64,000 nucleotides of DNA from Cryptomeria japonica (Eukaryota; Streptophyta; Pinopsida; Cupressales; Cupressaceae): positions 474,719,400-474,783,399 of the forward strand of contig NC_081406.1 of NCBI RefSeq assembly GCF_030272615.1, in the 5' to 3' direction. Positions 45,091 through 59,013 of the stretch are shown here, piece after piece. The notes beneath the pieces were generated by a model. The model ran no database searches. It saw only the letters and a program-made list of their open reading frames with translations, and had not been told where the DNA came from. The translations under genes and the position numbers were made by a program. Position 1 is the stretch's first letter, and every line of letters begins with the position of its first letter.

Positions 45091-47104
45091 TCAATCAAAA
45101 ATTAAAAAAAAAACGAAAAAAAACATTGCTTGCACTTAGGAGTTCTCATCTTAGGTCTGACATCAAATTTTGATCATCAATCACCCTTATTACTTGAGGT
45201 GCATCTTCTTTGAGTTAGGGAGCCTATCAGTGTCTTTGAGTTGGTAGTCCGCTTGGAGTTCATCATCTCCTATCATAGCATGCCCTCTCTTTGATCACTT
45301 ATCCTTGTGTCTATCCATCATAACACAAGTAACACCTTACACCACAATTTCCTTCAGACCTAGAGTTGCCTTGAATCCTTGCATTTTATCATACTAGGTT
45401 TGCCATTAGTCATCAATACTTCATTTAGAGCCTCATATCATAAGTATTCTATCAAATAGTTGAGTCTGCATTTTAAGATTTGTATTCCATCTTGAGTCTC
45501 ATACGTTTTCCTAGATTAGAACTATCAAATGTTCCCATGGCTACTACCTTGGCTCAACATATTCAAGATCTCAAGAGAGAAATACATGACATTCAAGTTC
45601 AACAAAATGAATCAATGGCCCCTTTTGAGAGACAAATTCATGATATCAAGAGTGACAAACTTCAAGGAATGCTAAAATGACTATATAAGGTGGAACAACA
45701 AATAATTAAAAATCAAAAGCCAAACCCCAAGAAAGATCACATGAGTCCTTCACCAAGAAAACAAGACATTTCTTCCAAATATCTCTTAGATAGACAATTT
45801 ACACCTTTGGGACAATACATTGAGTCGTCTTTGAAAGAGATTCTTAAGCACAATCTTATCACATTGCCTAACACAACTCCACAAAGATGTAAATTTTAAA
45901 GTAACTATTGTGCATATCATAGACAAAACGAACATAAGACTTCAGATTGCATGAAATTAAAATATAATATTCAAGACCTCCTCAATAATGGTGTCATCAA
46001 AATTGAAGATCCCAATGACTCGCCTAAAGAGAAACAAGGAACTACTCCTAAAAATGATCAAAATCATATACTTATGTCTAGCAAGGATCCACATGTATCC
46101 ATTATGCCTCCATCTCCTAAGGCCTCTCAACAACAATCCATACCATATTCCTCAAACAATGAACCTAATGATGAAACTTCTCATGTTGACCCTCAAGGGC
46201 TATCAACAATACAAATCCAAGCTAATCCATTTTTTTATACAAATCCTTTATATGATTCAGATATCTTAGATCCTATGCCATCATGCACTCCAATTCCAAT
46301 CATACCCATTCTAGAAGACCCCATCCAAAATGCTTCCCCATCATACAAAAATATGAACACCTTCCAAGAATCCCCCATGCATATAAAAAATACTACCCCT
46401 TCCTTAGAAGTGGTTCCATGCCAAGAGGATAATCTGAAAAATGAAGAAACAAGTCCTATCTAAAATCAAGATCAAGACAACAAAACTCTCCGATCCCATC
46501 CAATGGTTGAAAAAGATCCTACCCCACTAGAATCCCATGATGATCCCCTTATACCTTTTCATTTCTTCCAAGATGATCCCCTTCCATCTCAAGAGAAAAT
46601 CATCCTTCCAAATCCCATTCCTAATCCACTTCCTCAGCAAAATCATGATGCATCTTCCACCTTTTCAAATGATCCTATTCAAAATGAAGAGTTAAACACC
46701 CTACCTACTCTATCCAACGATCCTCTTCCATTTCAAGATCAAAGTATCCCTTTATTCCCTTGTCATAATTCTCCATGTTTACCTCAAGAGTCCATCATTC
46801 CTACAAAGCCCTCTCATGATCCTATTATTCCTTGCAAGCCACCTCCACCTCAAAATGGACTTGCCTCTTGCATCAAAAGTAAGAAGAATCCCTTTGCTAA
46901 AAAGATCTTCCAAATCATGCATTATCGAAGAAAAGGGTTAGACATCCATGAACAAGAAATATCAAAAACCCTTCATATAAAAGCAAATTCTAATTATAAT
47001 GGCTATATTGCTCACTCTCAAGATGTTGGTATCCCTCGTAAATCCAACATTTCTCCTTTTAAAGCCAAATACACACCTTCTGCATCCTCCAAATCCATTT
47101 TAGG

Positions 47105-48362
47105 TGTTGGCATTATGGATGAATTGATTATGTGTTGCATTGATGTTTTGTCATTGATGTCAACACTAGTTGTTATGGATGGTTACCGACAGACAAGTGT
47201 TGGTTATCGGTAGAAGATCTAGTGTTAATGGCAGAAGAGACTATTTGTTGGACACTTCTGACATGTTTGGATCAATGGAGTATGTTTGATTTTATGTGTT
47301 ACATGCTCTTGGGACATGTTTTGATCAGTTGGTATTGACTTGGTAATCAGATGCTATCATACATTCTTGTAAATCCTTACTAGCATTGGTTTAAGGTTAT
47401 ATCGACAGAGATTTCACTGAGGAATCATGACATGATGCATAAGTGGTGTTGATACAGATTCTAAATGAGTTTCAGGATGCTGAAGATGTTCTTTGATCAT
47501 GTTTCAACTGCTTGAAGACATTTCTTTGGAGTGGTGGACCCATAATAGGTGTGGTGCCTATCTAGGTTATGGACCGGTATCATGTTAACGTGTACTCTAC
47601 ACATTATCAGGATGTTTCAGGATGATTTATGGATTTGTTATTGTTGTTTTGGTCTTAAGCCGACATGGCATATCATTGTAATATGGATTTATGTAATGAT
47701 ATTATTATAATATCTTTTAGGTGGCCAACCTAACTGGATTAGGCCATAGGGTTGATATAAAATGATGTAAGATCTCATTATAGATCAATGGTATGAAATG
47801 TAATGTGCAAATATTGTAATATCATTCAGGCAGACGATTAGGTCGATCATAGGTGATTGAATTGGGATTAAGGAATAGGTCAAAGGCCTCTGGTATTGAG
47901 CTTAACTGGATCTATAATCAGGCATGGTAGATGCTATCTCTGGCAGTTCATTATTCTGGATTGTTGTCTATTTATCTTGAGATGGTTGTTGCCTCTCTAT
48001 AGTCAGTGAGACTCTTTTGTAATGAGTAGTACGCTCTATGTAGTGTGCCTTCCTGCATGTGCATGCCCCTCATTGTATCACATACTTTCTGCAAAAGTAT
48101 CATCTGACTATGGGTAGGCTTCCCACTGTGGTTTTTCCCTTTCTGGGTTTTCCACGTACAAATCATGGTGTTATGTGGTATGATTGCATTGTGTTGAGTA
48201 TCTGTTTCATTATTAAGTTCAATTGCTTACTGGTATCTATTTCTGCTTTACCAGTACTTAATATGGTTTAAGGTTATTAAGTGGATTAAATGTTATAATC
48301 TGTTAACAACTGATTCACCCCGCCCCCCCCCCCCTCTTAGTTGTTCACCGGTTATCCTAACA
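47105..48362 (+). repeat. Copia 5' LTR (1258 bp)
   Basis: It starts TGTTGGCATTATGGATG and ends CCTAACA, with a poly-C run (CGCCCCCCCCCCCC) about 40 bases before the end. The partner LTR has the same layout. Confidence 0.92.
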
Positions 48363-48368
48363 ATTGGT

Positions 48369-51140
48369 TTGGAGATTGCAACCGGTACTCAGACTGGAGG
48401 TAATATCTTTCACTTGAACACTAGTAATAAGACATGTTTGATTGCTCATATTGATGGGAGTTGGTTATGGCATAAGAGGTTGTGTCATGTTAATTTTGAT
48501 TGTATTGTTAAGATCAGTTTACCTAAGGCAGATAGAGATATACCTAAGATTATGAAGCCTCATAATCCAGTATGTAAGGAATGTCAATTGGGAAAGCAAG
48601 TTAGAAGTTCTTTTAAGAGCATACATGATAAATCTAATGATGTACTTGATTTGATTCCCACTGACTTATGTGGTCCAGCAAGGACTAGAAGCTTTCAAGG
48701 TGATAGGTATTTCATGCTGATTATTAATGACTATTCTAGAATAATGTGGGTGACTTTTCTAAGGGAGAAGTATGAAGCTTTTGAGAAATTCAAGATCTTT
48801 AAAGCAAAGGTTGAAACTGAAACTGGATTGAAAATCAAATGTCTAAGATCAGATCAAGGAGGTGAGTTCTTTTCTCATGAATTTAACAGTTATTGTGAGA
48901 CAAATGGAATCAGGAGACAACTATCTGCACCTAGGACTCCTCAACAAAATGGAGTAGTGGAAAGAAAGAACATAACCATTTTGGATGCAACAAGATCTAT
49001 GATGATGGAAGCTAAATTGCCTCATATCTACTGGAGAGAAGTAGTGAGTACAACAGTCTACACATTCAACAGAGTTCACATCAAAGGTGAAACCGATAAG
49101 ACCCCTTATGAAATATGGTTTGGACATACACCTACTGGTTAAGTATTTCATAATTTTTTGAAGTAAATGCTATATCAAAAGAGATGATTCAATTGGAAAG
49201 TTTGATTATAGATGTGATGAAGGGATATTTCTTGGTTACTCAATTCAAAGAAAAGCATATAGATGTTATAACAAAAGATTAAAAAAAATTGTGGCGAGTG
49301 CTAATGTGAAAGTAGATGAGAAGTACATAAATCATTCTATATCATATGACAGGGAACCGACAATGGAAATGATCATAACTGAACCAACAATGCCTCAACT
49401 GGTATAGGAAGCTAAGACAGTTACACCGGCACAATTAGAAAATTCAACTGTGTCTGATGATCATGGTAGTGAACCTAAAGTTCAGAAGACACTAAGGTAT
49501 GTAAGATTAAATCATTCTAAAGATCAAATCATTAGAGATGGGAACAAGGGAGTTATGACTAGAAGGAGACTGGCTAATGAAGAGGTATGTCTTATTTCGC
49601 AAGTTGAACTGACAACTGTTATTGAAGCTTGTAAGGATAAACATTGGTTAAAGGCTATGGAAGATGAACTAGATCAGATAGAGAAGAATGAAACTTGAAC
49701 TTTAGTTCCTCGACCTAAAAATAAGAATGTTATTGGAACTAAATGGGTTTTTAGGAATAAACTGAATGTGGATGGTCAAGTTATAAGAAACAAGGCTAGA
49801 TTGCTTTTTAAAGGATATTCTTAAATGGAAGGAATTGATTATGGTGAGACATTTGTACCTGTAGCTAGAATTGAAGCTGTTAGACTATTTCTTGCCTATG
49901 CAGCTTATAAGAACTATAAGGTTTATCAAATGGATGTTAAATGTGCATTTTTGAATGGTGAACTTGAGGAAGAAGTATACATTGAGCAACTTGATGGATT
50001 TTTACTAACAAATAATAAAGATATGGTTTGCAGATTGAAGAAAGATTTATATGGTTTGAAACGAGCTCCTAGAGCTTGGTATGCAAGGTTGGATAAATAT
50101 CTTTTGAAGCTTGGTTTTACCAAAGGCAATGCTGACATTAATTTGTATTACAAAATTACTAATGATGATATTCTAATTATTGAAGTATTTGTTGATGATA
50201 TCTTTTTTGGGGGAGAAGAGAAATTGTGCATGGAATTTGCTAACAATATGAAGAATGAATTTGAAATGTCCATGATTGGTGAGATGAAATTTTTCTTAGG
50301 TTTGCAAATTACTCAAACTAACAAAGACATATTTATTTGTCAAACTTAGTATCTGAGGGAATTGTTGAAGAAGTTTGGTATGGATAATTCCAAACTGGTA
50401 AGTACTCCTATGGTGACAAGTGAGAAATTATCTATCAAGGATACGTCTACACCAGCAAATCCGACAAGGTATAAGTCTATGATTGGTGGTCTGTTATATC
50501 TAACTCATAATAGACCAGATATTATGAATGCAATAAGTATTGTTTCAAGATATCAAAGTAATCCTAAAGAAAGTCATGAATGTGCAGTAAAGAGGATATT
50601 CCGGTATTTGCAAGGAACAATAGAATATGGCTTATGGTATTCTAAAAATGATGATTTCACTTTATGTGCATATACTGACTCAGATTGGGTAGAAGATACT
50701 GATGACAGGAAGAGCACTTCTAGTGGAGCTTTCTTTCTTGGAAAGAAACTAATTTCATGGATCAACAAAAAACAATCATGCATTTCTTTATCTACTGCAG
50801 AAGCTGAGTATGTTGCAGTAGCAACTAATTGCACACAAGTCTTGTGGATGAAGAAAATGTTGAAGGATATCAGGGTAAATTGTAGTGAACCAATAGTTAT
50901 CTACTATGATAACTCTGCAGCTATTGACATGTCTAAGAATCTGGTATTTCACTCTAAGACTAAGCATATATCAATAAAGTAAAACTTTCTGAAGGACAAG
51001 GTAGAAGGAAAGGAAGTCAAATTGGTTTATGTGAACACTAAAGAACAGATTGTAGATATATTCACTAAACCCCTATCTAAGGAATCATTTGAGTATTTAA
51101 GAGACAGGTTAGGGGTTTCTGCCCCTCCGACAGAGACTTG
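48369..51140 (+). pseudogene. Copia pol: pre-integrase, integrase, RT, RNase H
   Basis: The order integrase before RT identifies Copia. Seen are WLWHKRLCHVNF and CKECQLGK (zinc finger), LIPTDLCGPARTRSF, LRSDQGGEFFSHEF and PQQNGVVERKN (DDE integrase). A frame change at about 49138 follows. RT begins NVIGTKWVFRNKLN, with the catalytic box FVDDIFFG. RNase H has YTDSDWVEDTDDRKST and STAEAEYVAVATN. In-frame stops lie at 49696 (TGA), 49822 (TAA), 50347 (TAG) and 50980 (TAA). The tail DIFTKPLSKESFEYLRDRLG ends at 51138-51140. Stops at former TGG/CAA/CAG-like codons fit C-to-T decay. Confidence 0.93.
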
Positions 51141-51508
51141 ATTGATGCAGTTTGTCATTAGTCCAGAATGCATTATCAGAAATATTATTCATTTCAACAC
51201 TGATGAGTGGTACTACTACTCAGGGAGAGTAGTTAGCTTTGTGATTCAGAGGATTACATTATTGCTTTGATATTTTTGTTAGATTTCTGGCATTGATGTT
51301 AAAGGGGGAGAGATATTGATGCGAAAAAATTAAAAAAAGGAGTTGTATACATTAGGGGCAGATTTTTATTCAAAACTTTACATAGATATCATTCACATAG
51401 GGAGAGTTACTGATATTGAGGAGATTGTTGGTTGTCTTTCCTAGGGGGAGACTTGTTTGGCATTTCTTGATACTTAGATGTTTTTCACATCTAGTGTTTT
51501 CATCAATG
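51141..51508 (+). other. Copia 3' untranslated region
   Basis: Noncoding sequence with GGGGGAGAG and GGGGGAGACTTG purine-rich words, common in Copia 3' regions. No ORF. Confidence 0.6.
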
Positions 51509-51522
51509 CCAAAGGGAGATAT
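51509..51522 (+). other. Copia polypurine tract
   Basis: CCAAAGGGAGATAT stands directly before the LTR start TGTTGGC. Confidence 0.75.
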
Positions 51523-52778
51523 TGTTGGCATTATGGATGAATTGATTATGTTTTGAATTGATGTTTTGTCATTAATGTCAACACTAGCTGTTATGGATGG
51601 TTACCGACAGACAGGTTTTGGTTACCGATAGAAGATCTAGTGTTACTGGCAGAAGAGACTATCTGTTGGACACTTCTGACATGTTTGGATCAATGGAGTA
51701 TGTTTGATTTTATGTGTTACATGCTCTTGGGACATGTTTTGGTCATTTGGTATTGACCTGGTAATCGGATGCTATCACACATTCTTGTAAACCCTTACCG
51801 ACATTGGTTTAAGGTTTTATCGGTAGAGCTTTCACTGAGGAATCATGATAGGATGCATAAGTGGTGTTGATGTAGCTTCTAAATGGATTTCAGGATTCTG
51901 AAGATGTTCTTTGATCATGCTTCAACTTCTTTAAGACATTGCTTTGGAGTGGTGGACCCAGAATAGGTCTGGTGCCTATCTAGGTTATGGACTGGTATCA
52001 TGTTAACATGTACTCTACACATTACCGAGATGTTTCGAGATGATTTATGGATTTTTTATTGTTGTTTTTGTCTTAAGCTAACATGGCATATCATTGTAAT
52101 ATGGATTTATGTAATGATATTATTATAATATCTTTTAGGTAGTCGACCTAATTGGATTAGGCCTTAGGGTTGATATAAAATGATGTAAGATCTCATTGTA
52201 GATCAATGGTATGAAATGTAATGTGTGAATATTGTAATATCATTCAGGCAAAGGATTAGGTCGATCATAGGTGATCAAATTGGGATTAAGGAATAGGTCA
52301 AAGGCCTTCGGTATTGAGCTTAACTGGGACTATAATCAGGCATGGTAGATGCTATCTCTGGCAGTTCATTATTTTGGATTGGTGTCCATTTATGTTGAGA
52401 TGGTTGTTGCCTCTCTGTAGTCAGTGAGACTCTTTTGTAATGAGTAGTACGCTCTAGGAAATGTGCCTTCCTACATGTGCATGCCCCTCATTGTATCACA
52501 TACTTTCTGCAAAAGTATCATCTGACTATGGGTAGGCTTCCCACCACAGTTTTTCCCTTTTTGGGTTTTCTACGTACAATTCATGGTGTTATGTGGTATG
52601 ATTGCATTTTTTTGAGTATATGTTTCATTATTAAGTTTAATTTCTTACCGGTATCTGTTTCTTCTTTACCGATACTTAATCTGGTTTAAGGTTATTAAGT
52701 GGATTAAATGTTATAATCTTATAAAAACCAATTCACCCCCCCCCCCCCCCTCACAGTTGTTCACCGATTATCTTAACA
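51523..52778 (+). repeat. Copia 3' LTR (1256 bp)
   Basis: It starts TGTTGGCATTATGGATG and ends CTTAACA before TTAGG. It carries many substitutions relative to the 5' LTR, and the poly-C run is again present near the end. Confidence 0.92.
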
Positions 52779-53579
52779 TTAGGTTCCTATAACTCTAAAC
52801 CAAAGCCTTTGAACCTTCCATCTATCTTGGGTCCTTATATCACTAAATCTCCTATCCATGTTACCCCTAGCTTTAAAGATCAACAAAGGCACACATCCTT
52901 GAGAACCTTCCAACAACCTACCCACATGAACTCTCCATATCATTCATATCCATCCATGAATCCTGATGCCATTGGAAGCAACTTGGATGCCAAACATAAA
53001 ATTACAATATTAAAAAATCCACATGAATCAAAGGATCAACATGTCCCATCTAATTGACATGCAAAAACAAAGAAAAATTTGATCCAAAAGGAAAAAGTAA
53101 TGTCTAAAAGGCCACAAAGGCCTACAAAGAAAGATGAAAATTCAAAATTTGTATGGCTTCCTAAGTCTTACATTGAGGCAATGCGTTCTAAAGTATCACA
53201 ATAAAATAAAAAATCTAGAACCATGTGGATTTCGAAGTGGCTCGTACAGGACTTGCACACTAAAGAAAAAACAAAATTGGCGTTCAAGTTTGCTACCTCA
53301 GCTTCTCCCACATCCACTATCCTAAAACCTTTATCACCTCCTTCATCCATTTTGGCTCCTTATGTCCTAAAATCCACATCAACCTTTCCATCAAAAACAC
53401 AAACTCAAAAAATCCACTATTCCTCCCTCATTCCATCACCCTTCAAGGCGTGTGCCAATGTTGAACTTGCCTATATTTCCATTCACTCATGCACCAGTCT
53501 TTTAATATCTCATCTTTTATCCACCACCTATTTTCCATCCTTCCATTCCTCTTATCCAATCCATTGCATAAATCCTTAG

Positions 53580-54447
53580 TTTCATTTCATTACCTTACCA
53601 ATGTCTTTGAGAATATCTTCATAGCCATGGTCTATAGCAATACATATTCCAAAGGTACCATCCAAAGTAGAAAGATGCTTGAGTCCTTCTTCCATCTCTT
53701 ATTTGGCATTCATTATCTTCCAAAAAGTCAAAAAAAGAAAAAAAAAATGAAAAAAGTGAAAAAAGAAAAAAGAAAAAAGGTAAAGAGAAATAAATTGGTC
53801 CATGTGTGAAAACCACTTCTTATGGCACCTTGGGAAAGTACCGTGATGAAAACCTGGAAAACAGGCGTCATGTGTCCATTATCATCTTGCACCATTAACT
53901 AGGGGAAAGTTCCATCCATGCTATCTTATTTGTCATATCCTCTATTACCCCTCATCCTCCATTATCCCTCATTCACTCTATATTCAGGCATATCCCTTTT
54001 TCCACATTTTATCTTGACAAGGTTAAGGACCTTTGCAAGAATTGTATGTGCTATCTATTGCACTTGATCCTTACCCTTGAACTCCTATTCATTATTTTCT
54101 TCATTGCTTGCTTCCATCCTTTATTACCACCTTTGATCTTGCTTATCCTATCCACCTCCTATCCAAATCTATCCCTTGATCTTGATCAAAACTAAGGACA
54201 AAGTGTAAAGCATGCTTTCAAAAACCTCTTGACATGGTCATTTCTTCGGACCACATGACATTCGTTACACCATATCCTTGCTTTATAAATTGCTATATCT
54301 GGTCCCTATGCTTGGATTGATATGTTATCCTATTAAGAGGCAGTCCTTGAACATTGCATAAGACTATACCATCTTTCACCTATCCATTCATGTTCTGTTA
54401 GTTCATTCACTCACTCAAAATCATTTTTACCTTGGCAGACACTAGGG
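53580..54447 (+). other. Element C 3' noncoding region, first part
   Basis: No domain is visible. An A-rich patch (53728-53785) and a GAAAACCTGGAAAACAGGCG word near 53850 are notable. No pol sequence is present. Confidence 0.6.
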
Positions 54448-54760
54448 GCAAACATTAAAAAATCATAAGAATCATAAAATATCTTGAAAAAAATCATAAA
54501 AATCATAAAATATCCTTAAAAAATCTTAAAAATCATAAAATATCCTAAAAAAATCATAAAAATAATAAATGTCCTGAAAAAATCATTAAAACCATAAAAT
54601 GTCTTGAAAATTCTTAAAAATCATAAAATGTCCTGAAAAACTCTTAAAAATCATAAAATGTCTTGAAAAAATCATAAAAATCATAAAAAGTCCTGAAAAA
54701 ATCTAAAAAATTAAAACATTTATAAAACCCTAAAAATCATAAAAATCCAAAAACATGTAA
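54448..54760 (+). repeat. A-rich minisatellite, about 34-nt unit
   Basis: Eight to nine degenerate copies of AAAATCATAAAATGTCCTGA plus an A-rich spacer run head to tail. The later copies share TGTCCTGAAAAA, the earlier ones TATCCT or TATCTT. Confidence 0.85.
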
Positions 54761-54980
54761 TAACATTGCGATGACACAAACACTTCAGATAACCATGCAA
54801 CTTTACACTTCAACAAAATCAGGACATTGTAAGACAACGATTAAGCAGACATCACAACACACTATTGACATATCCAATCAACACGATAAACTGGACAACA
54901 ATCACTTTGGCATAAAATATATTGTCTGTTTGTTTGCTTTTATCTTTTGATTGTTTCTGATTTTCTTTTTGGTGACATGT

Positions 54981-56827
54981 TGTAATGCCCCGCTAGGAAC
55001 CCTAAAGTAAAACAACACTACTAGGCAACTAAAGGGTGAAATAATTTTAAATAAAAAGATTAAGTGCATTAATTATTACATTGCACGTTTAATAACACAA
55101 GCAGAAGTCTAACACAAGAATTCCTAAAGGGTTACCAACAAAGATTAATTCGTTACTAAAACAAAATCATAAGGTTAATCCAATTATCCATCTAATTAGG
55201 GAACTCAAATACATCTAATTAAATCATATTCATAAAACTGAATTCCACATTGAAAGATCTAAGGTGATACAATATATTTACTTTCAATGAAGTGTTAAAA
55301 CATAAGAATAAGGATAACTGAAATAACATACATTCAATTGAATTAAGATTACAATATTCAATAATTACATGGCTTCCAATAGTACATATGAAATTACATA
55401 AATTACAATGCCAAGGTTACATAATATACTAATACAATGACCACATGGGTCCCAAATGTACAATAATCACTAACATGTGATGATACACGAATCATGAACC
55501 ACAGGTACACCAATGAAGCCAATCCTCACATGAAGGTACGAACAAGAATATCCGATGGGAAGTGGCACTACCACCTGACCATGTGATCTCGAAATGGAAT
55601 CACCCCACCATGCTAGGAGATAGCAGAAGACCCTCAAGCAAGCATAAACAAGACAAGTACGATAGTACAACATGACTCCACAATACTCATGTGACTCGAA
55701 CTCACAATAAACTAGTGACCCTAAGGAGAGAGTGTCATGACATGGCTTAAGATGGTTACCCTAGGTAGGCCTCCATAGGTCCCGACCCCCATCCTGGGTT
55801 ATCTTGGTAACCTTTCCCAAATCCCTGGCTCCATCTAAGTCTCATGCGAACCCTACCAACCCTTCGTGAAGACAAGGTGGTAGGTTTGCCATTCCATGCC
55901 TTCCCACTACATCTTGAGCGTATACGAGCACTCAACCATGTGCGGGGTACAATATCTTAATTACTATTACAACTATCCAACCCCTAATCAATTATTAGAT
56001 TATCACTTATTAACTGACTTTTGAGGGGTTATCCTGCCAACCACTTAGGGTGCACCCCCCACTCGAAAGCCACTCTCTCATAGGACACTAACAAATACGA
56101 TCTCTCTACGAGGATCCTATGGTGAAACCGATAGCCATATCTAATCCTGACAAAAATACAGGTGAAGAAAACACAATTCAATAACCCAGGATTGACCATT
56201 TGGAACAAAACACACGATGGTTCACATCAATAGGGTTACACAAATGACACCTAATCAAGAGGGTACAACAACCATTACGACATGACGACAACTCAAAACA
56301 AGAATTGCAATGCAAATAAGCTCTTACCAAAGATACCATTTTCACTAAAGATCCTAATACAGACAATCTTTTTAAAACAGTCAAAAGCATTAAATACTTG
56401 CAAATATTGATATTTAAAAATTATAGCAAATACAACTATGTTGATAAAAGAAATTTAGAGTCATCATTTGTCTAGCAAGGCTAAAATTAGCCACATTTAA
56501 AGAAATAAAAATAACCTCCTCTGAGAAAGTTAACGCATAATCACTTTAATTAACACATTCCACTTTAAATAAACCCACTAACATATATTCATGATTTAAT
56601 TAAAAAACCAAATATATGTTTCCAATAAAATAAAATAAAATCTGAAATAAACATATATAATAATATAATATATGTATATAGATATATATTCATCGAATAT
56701 ATACTCATATAAATATATCATATTAAAATATATATTAAATCGTAAAAACCAAATTCCACAATTATACATTATTTCCAAATAACCCAAAACAATAATATAT
56801 TATTTAAAAAAAAACTATATATATAAA

Positions 56828-56858
<31 letters not shown>

Positions 56859-56987
56859 CATATATACATATATACATATATATGTATATATGTATATACG
56901 TATATATGTATATGTACATATACATATATACATATATACATATATACATATATATGTGTATATATGTATATGTACATATACATATAT

Positions 56988-57031
<44 letters not shown>

Positions 57032-59013
57032 CTAAAAATTCAAAATTTAAAAACTCTCTGTAGCACTGTGAAAACAACGAGCACACAAAAAGGAAGGGTT
57101 TCGTATTTGGTAGCATTGCTAATGATAGCACTGTTACCATTCCCCCCCCACGTGGTGGGTTTACCCTGCCACATGGGGTCAAAGCCATAATTTAATATTT
57201 TACTTTTTTTATATATATTTAAAAATAAAAATAAATTCAAACTCCCTCTGCCCAGCACTCTGTGAAAAAACAGAGTATTCTGAAATTTTATATACATTTT
57301 TTTAAAAACAATCTTTTTTTCAAATGAAACTTCTGGGCATACCAGATAAATAGAAAGCCTCCCAATAGCAGATTATAGGCAAAATCATGAGGATTAACAA
57401 GCCATAAGAGAGAATTTTAAACCAAAATTTCCAAATTTTCTCCACACACAGAAAAAACACAAAAATAGGAAGAAAAAATTTCCAAAATTTTTAGTAGCAT
57501 GACTTTCCTTTCACCACAAATTTGCAAATTCACACAACGGGCAGACAAATCCCTTTCCCAAACCAGGAAACAAAGAACTTAAACTCCAAATTTAAAACTT
57601 GAAACTAATAACATGAAGAATCAAATTTCTGATTTAAAAATCAATCTTCTTCCAATTTTAACAAACTAAATCAGGGAAAAGTTTAAACAACCAAGAATCA
57701 ATCGGTTTCCCAAATTTGAACTAATTTTAAAACTTCCCAAAACAGAGATCTTCCAAAATATCAACACAAGAGAGGTATTTTTCCAAACTAAATCGAAATT
57801 TTCAAATCAAAATAAAGAGTGGAAAACACCCAACCTGTGATAGCAATCTTGGAAGAACACTCTGAAATCAACCTGAATCCAATCTCCAAGCTCCAGTTAT
57901 GGTTTCCAATTTGGCCTCCAAATGTTTTTTCCTCTCATTCCCGTGAGCTCTCAGGCATATATGGAGAAAAATATTTCTAACCTAAACTTTTAGGTTGAAA
58001 AGTTTTCCTCATCCAATCACGAATTCCAATTTAAAAATTTACTTTTCTAATTTCTCCAAAAAGGTAAATGGAAAAGTTATTTTCTAAAATCATTTCTTTT
58101 CTCATTGGAATTTAATCAACTCTTTTAAAAAGTTATAAAGGCAATAATTTAAAATTTATTTTTTATTTTTTAAATCTAAAAAGGCAATAGCATGAAATTA
58201 ACTTTATTTATTTTGCTACTTGATTTAAATATGATCACTTTTCCAAATATAATGCAATTATCAAATTAAATTTAATAACCTCATTCAATTAACTAAATCC
58301 ATAACACAAAGGCATATTAATAAATAAATTAAATACACCAACTATGAAATGACGCCACATACTCAATTAAATATTCTAACCCAAAGGAGGCACGCAAACT
58401 GAGAAAAACCACACGAGGAGTCTGAAAAAGTCAAATGACCAAGACTCGAAGACTGAACAAACGGAAAGGACGACCAACTGATGACACTCACATGAGTGTA
58501 ACTAAGGGTAAAAATTAGGGTCAACAACTATCTTCTCCACTCCCATCGGACAAATAAGGTACGTTCAGACCTGTGAAGCTAGGTGGAGACGATACCTCGT
58601 ACCTACATGGTACTTGTACCTGCAATGCCTTGCATCAACGAACCACACACACATATAAAGATATATATATTACACAACACACACACCAATGGAGGAGAAT
58701 CGTGACATTCCTTGTCTCACCGGAGTGAGTGAAGGAAAATCATCCCCTCACATCCCATACACTTGCAAACACGCAACATATAAATAACACATCACATATG
58801 TAAGGTAAAAGTGTCAGTCCATGACAATAATGTATAAAAATAGCATTAATCATAAGTACTGAAATATTGTAAGAAAGCATACATCACATATCCAGTTAAA
58901 GCATGAAATAACATCAAATAAGTCTGAATAAAGTATAGCAGTAATGTATCAACTAAAAAGTCAACTACAATAAAATATACGTCTAACAAGTTTGATTAAG
59001 AAGGGGTAATACA
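54981..59013 (-). repeat. Probable solo LTR of a Tekay-type element (about 4.0 kb)
   Basis: The left end TGTAATGCCCCGCTAGGAAC has the form of a Tekay LTR in minus orientation and resembles the start at 25883. The right end is placed at GGTAATACA because CATAT (59014-59018) nearly repeats CATGT (54976-54980). No gag-pol, polypurine tract or primer site flanks it. The interior is AT-rich with TA and CA microsatellites. The right boundary is an inference and could be off. Confidence 0.5.
56818..57028. repeat. Compound TA/TATACA/CA microsatellite
   Basis: A run of AT dinucleotides grades into ATACATATAT-type words and ends in about 17 CA repeats. Long open frames across it on both strands are artefacts of the repeat. 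Confidence 0.9.

Larger units (their letters stand above)
47105..52778 (+). mobile_element. Copia element with gag-protease deleted
   Basis: Two LTRs (47105-48362 and 51523-52778) are flanked by the target duplication TTAGG (47100-47104 and 52779-52783). The internal region begins almost at once in the pre-integrase region and runs through integrase, RT and RNase H. Gag, protease and most of the leader are missing. The LTRs differ at many scattered sites, so the insertion is clearly older than the Tekay one. It sits inside element C gag. Confidence 0.92.
45537..53579 (+). pseudogene. Element C gag, one frame split by a Copia insertion
   Basis: The frame starts ATG at 45537 (MATTLAQHIQDLKREIHDIQ, a coiled-coil-like start). 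It carries a Tat-type zinc-binding motif CAYHRQNEHKTSDC near 45912 followed by MKLKYNIQDLLNNGVI, then a long Pro/Asp/Ser-rich low-complexity region. It is cut at 47104 by the Copia element and resumes in the same frame at 52784. Its end region includes KFVWLPKSYIEAM and TMWISKWLVQD. In-frame stops are at 45678, 45897, 46461, 53055 and 53202. About 790 codons remain collinear with no frame shift that I could see. No pol follows. Confidence 0.7.

Noticed and set aside
53619-53816. Phe-rich minus-strand frame and Lys-rich plus-strand frame
   Set aside because: Produced by an A-rich low-complexity patch.
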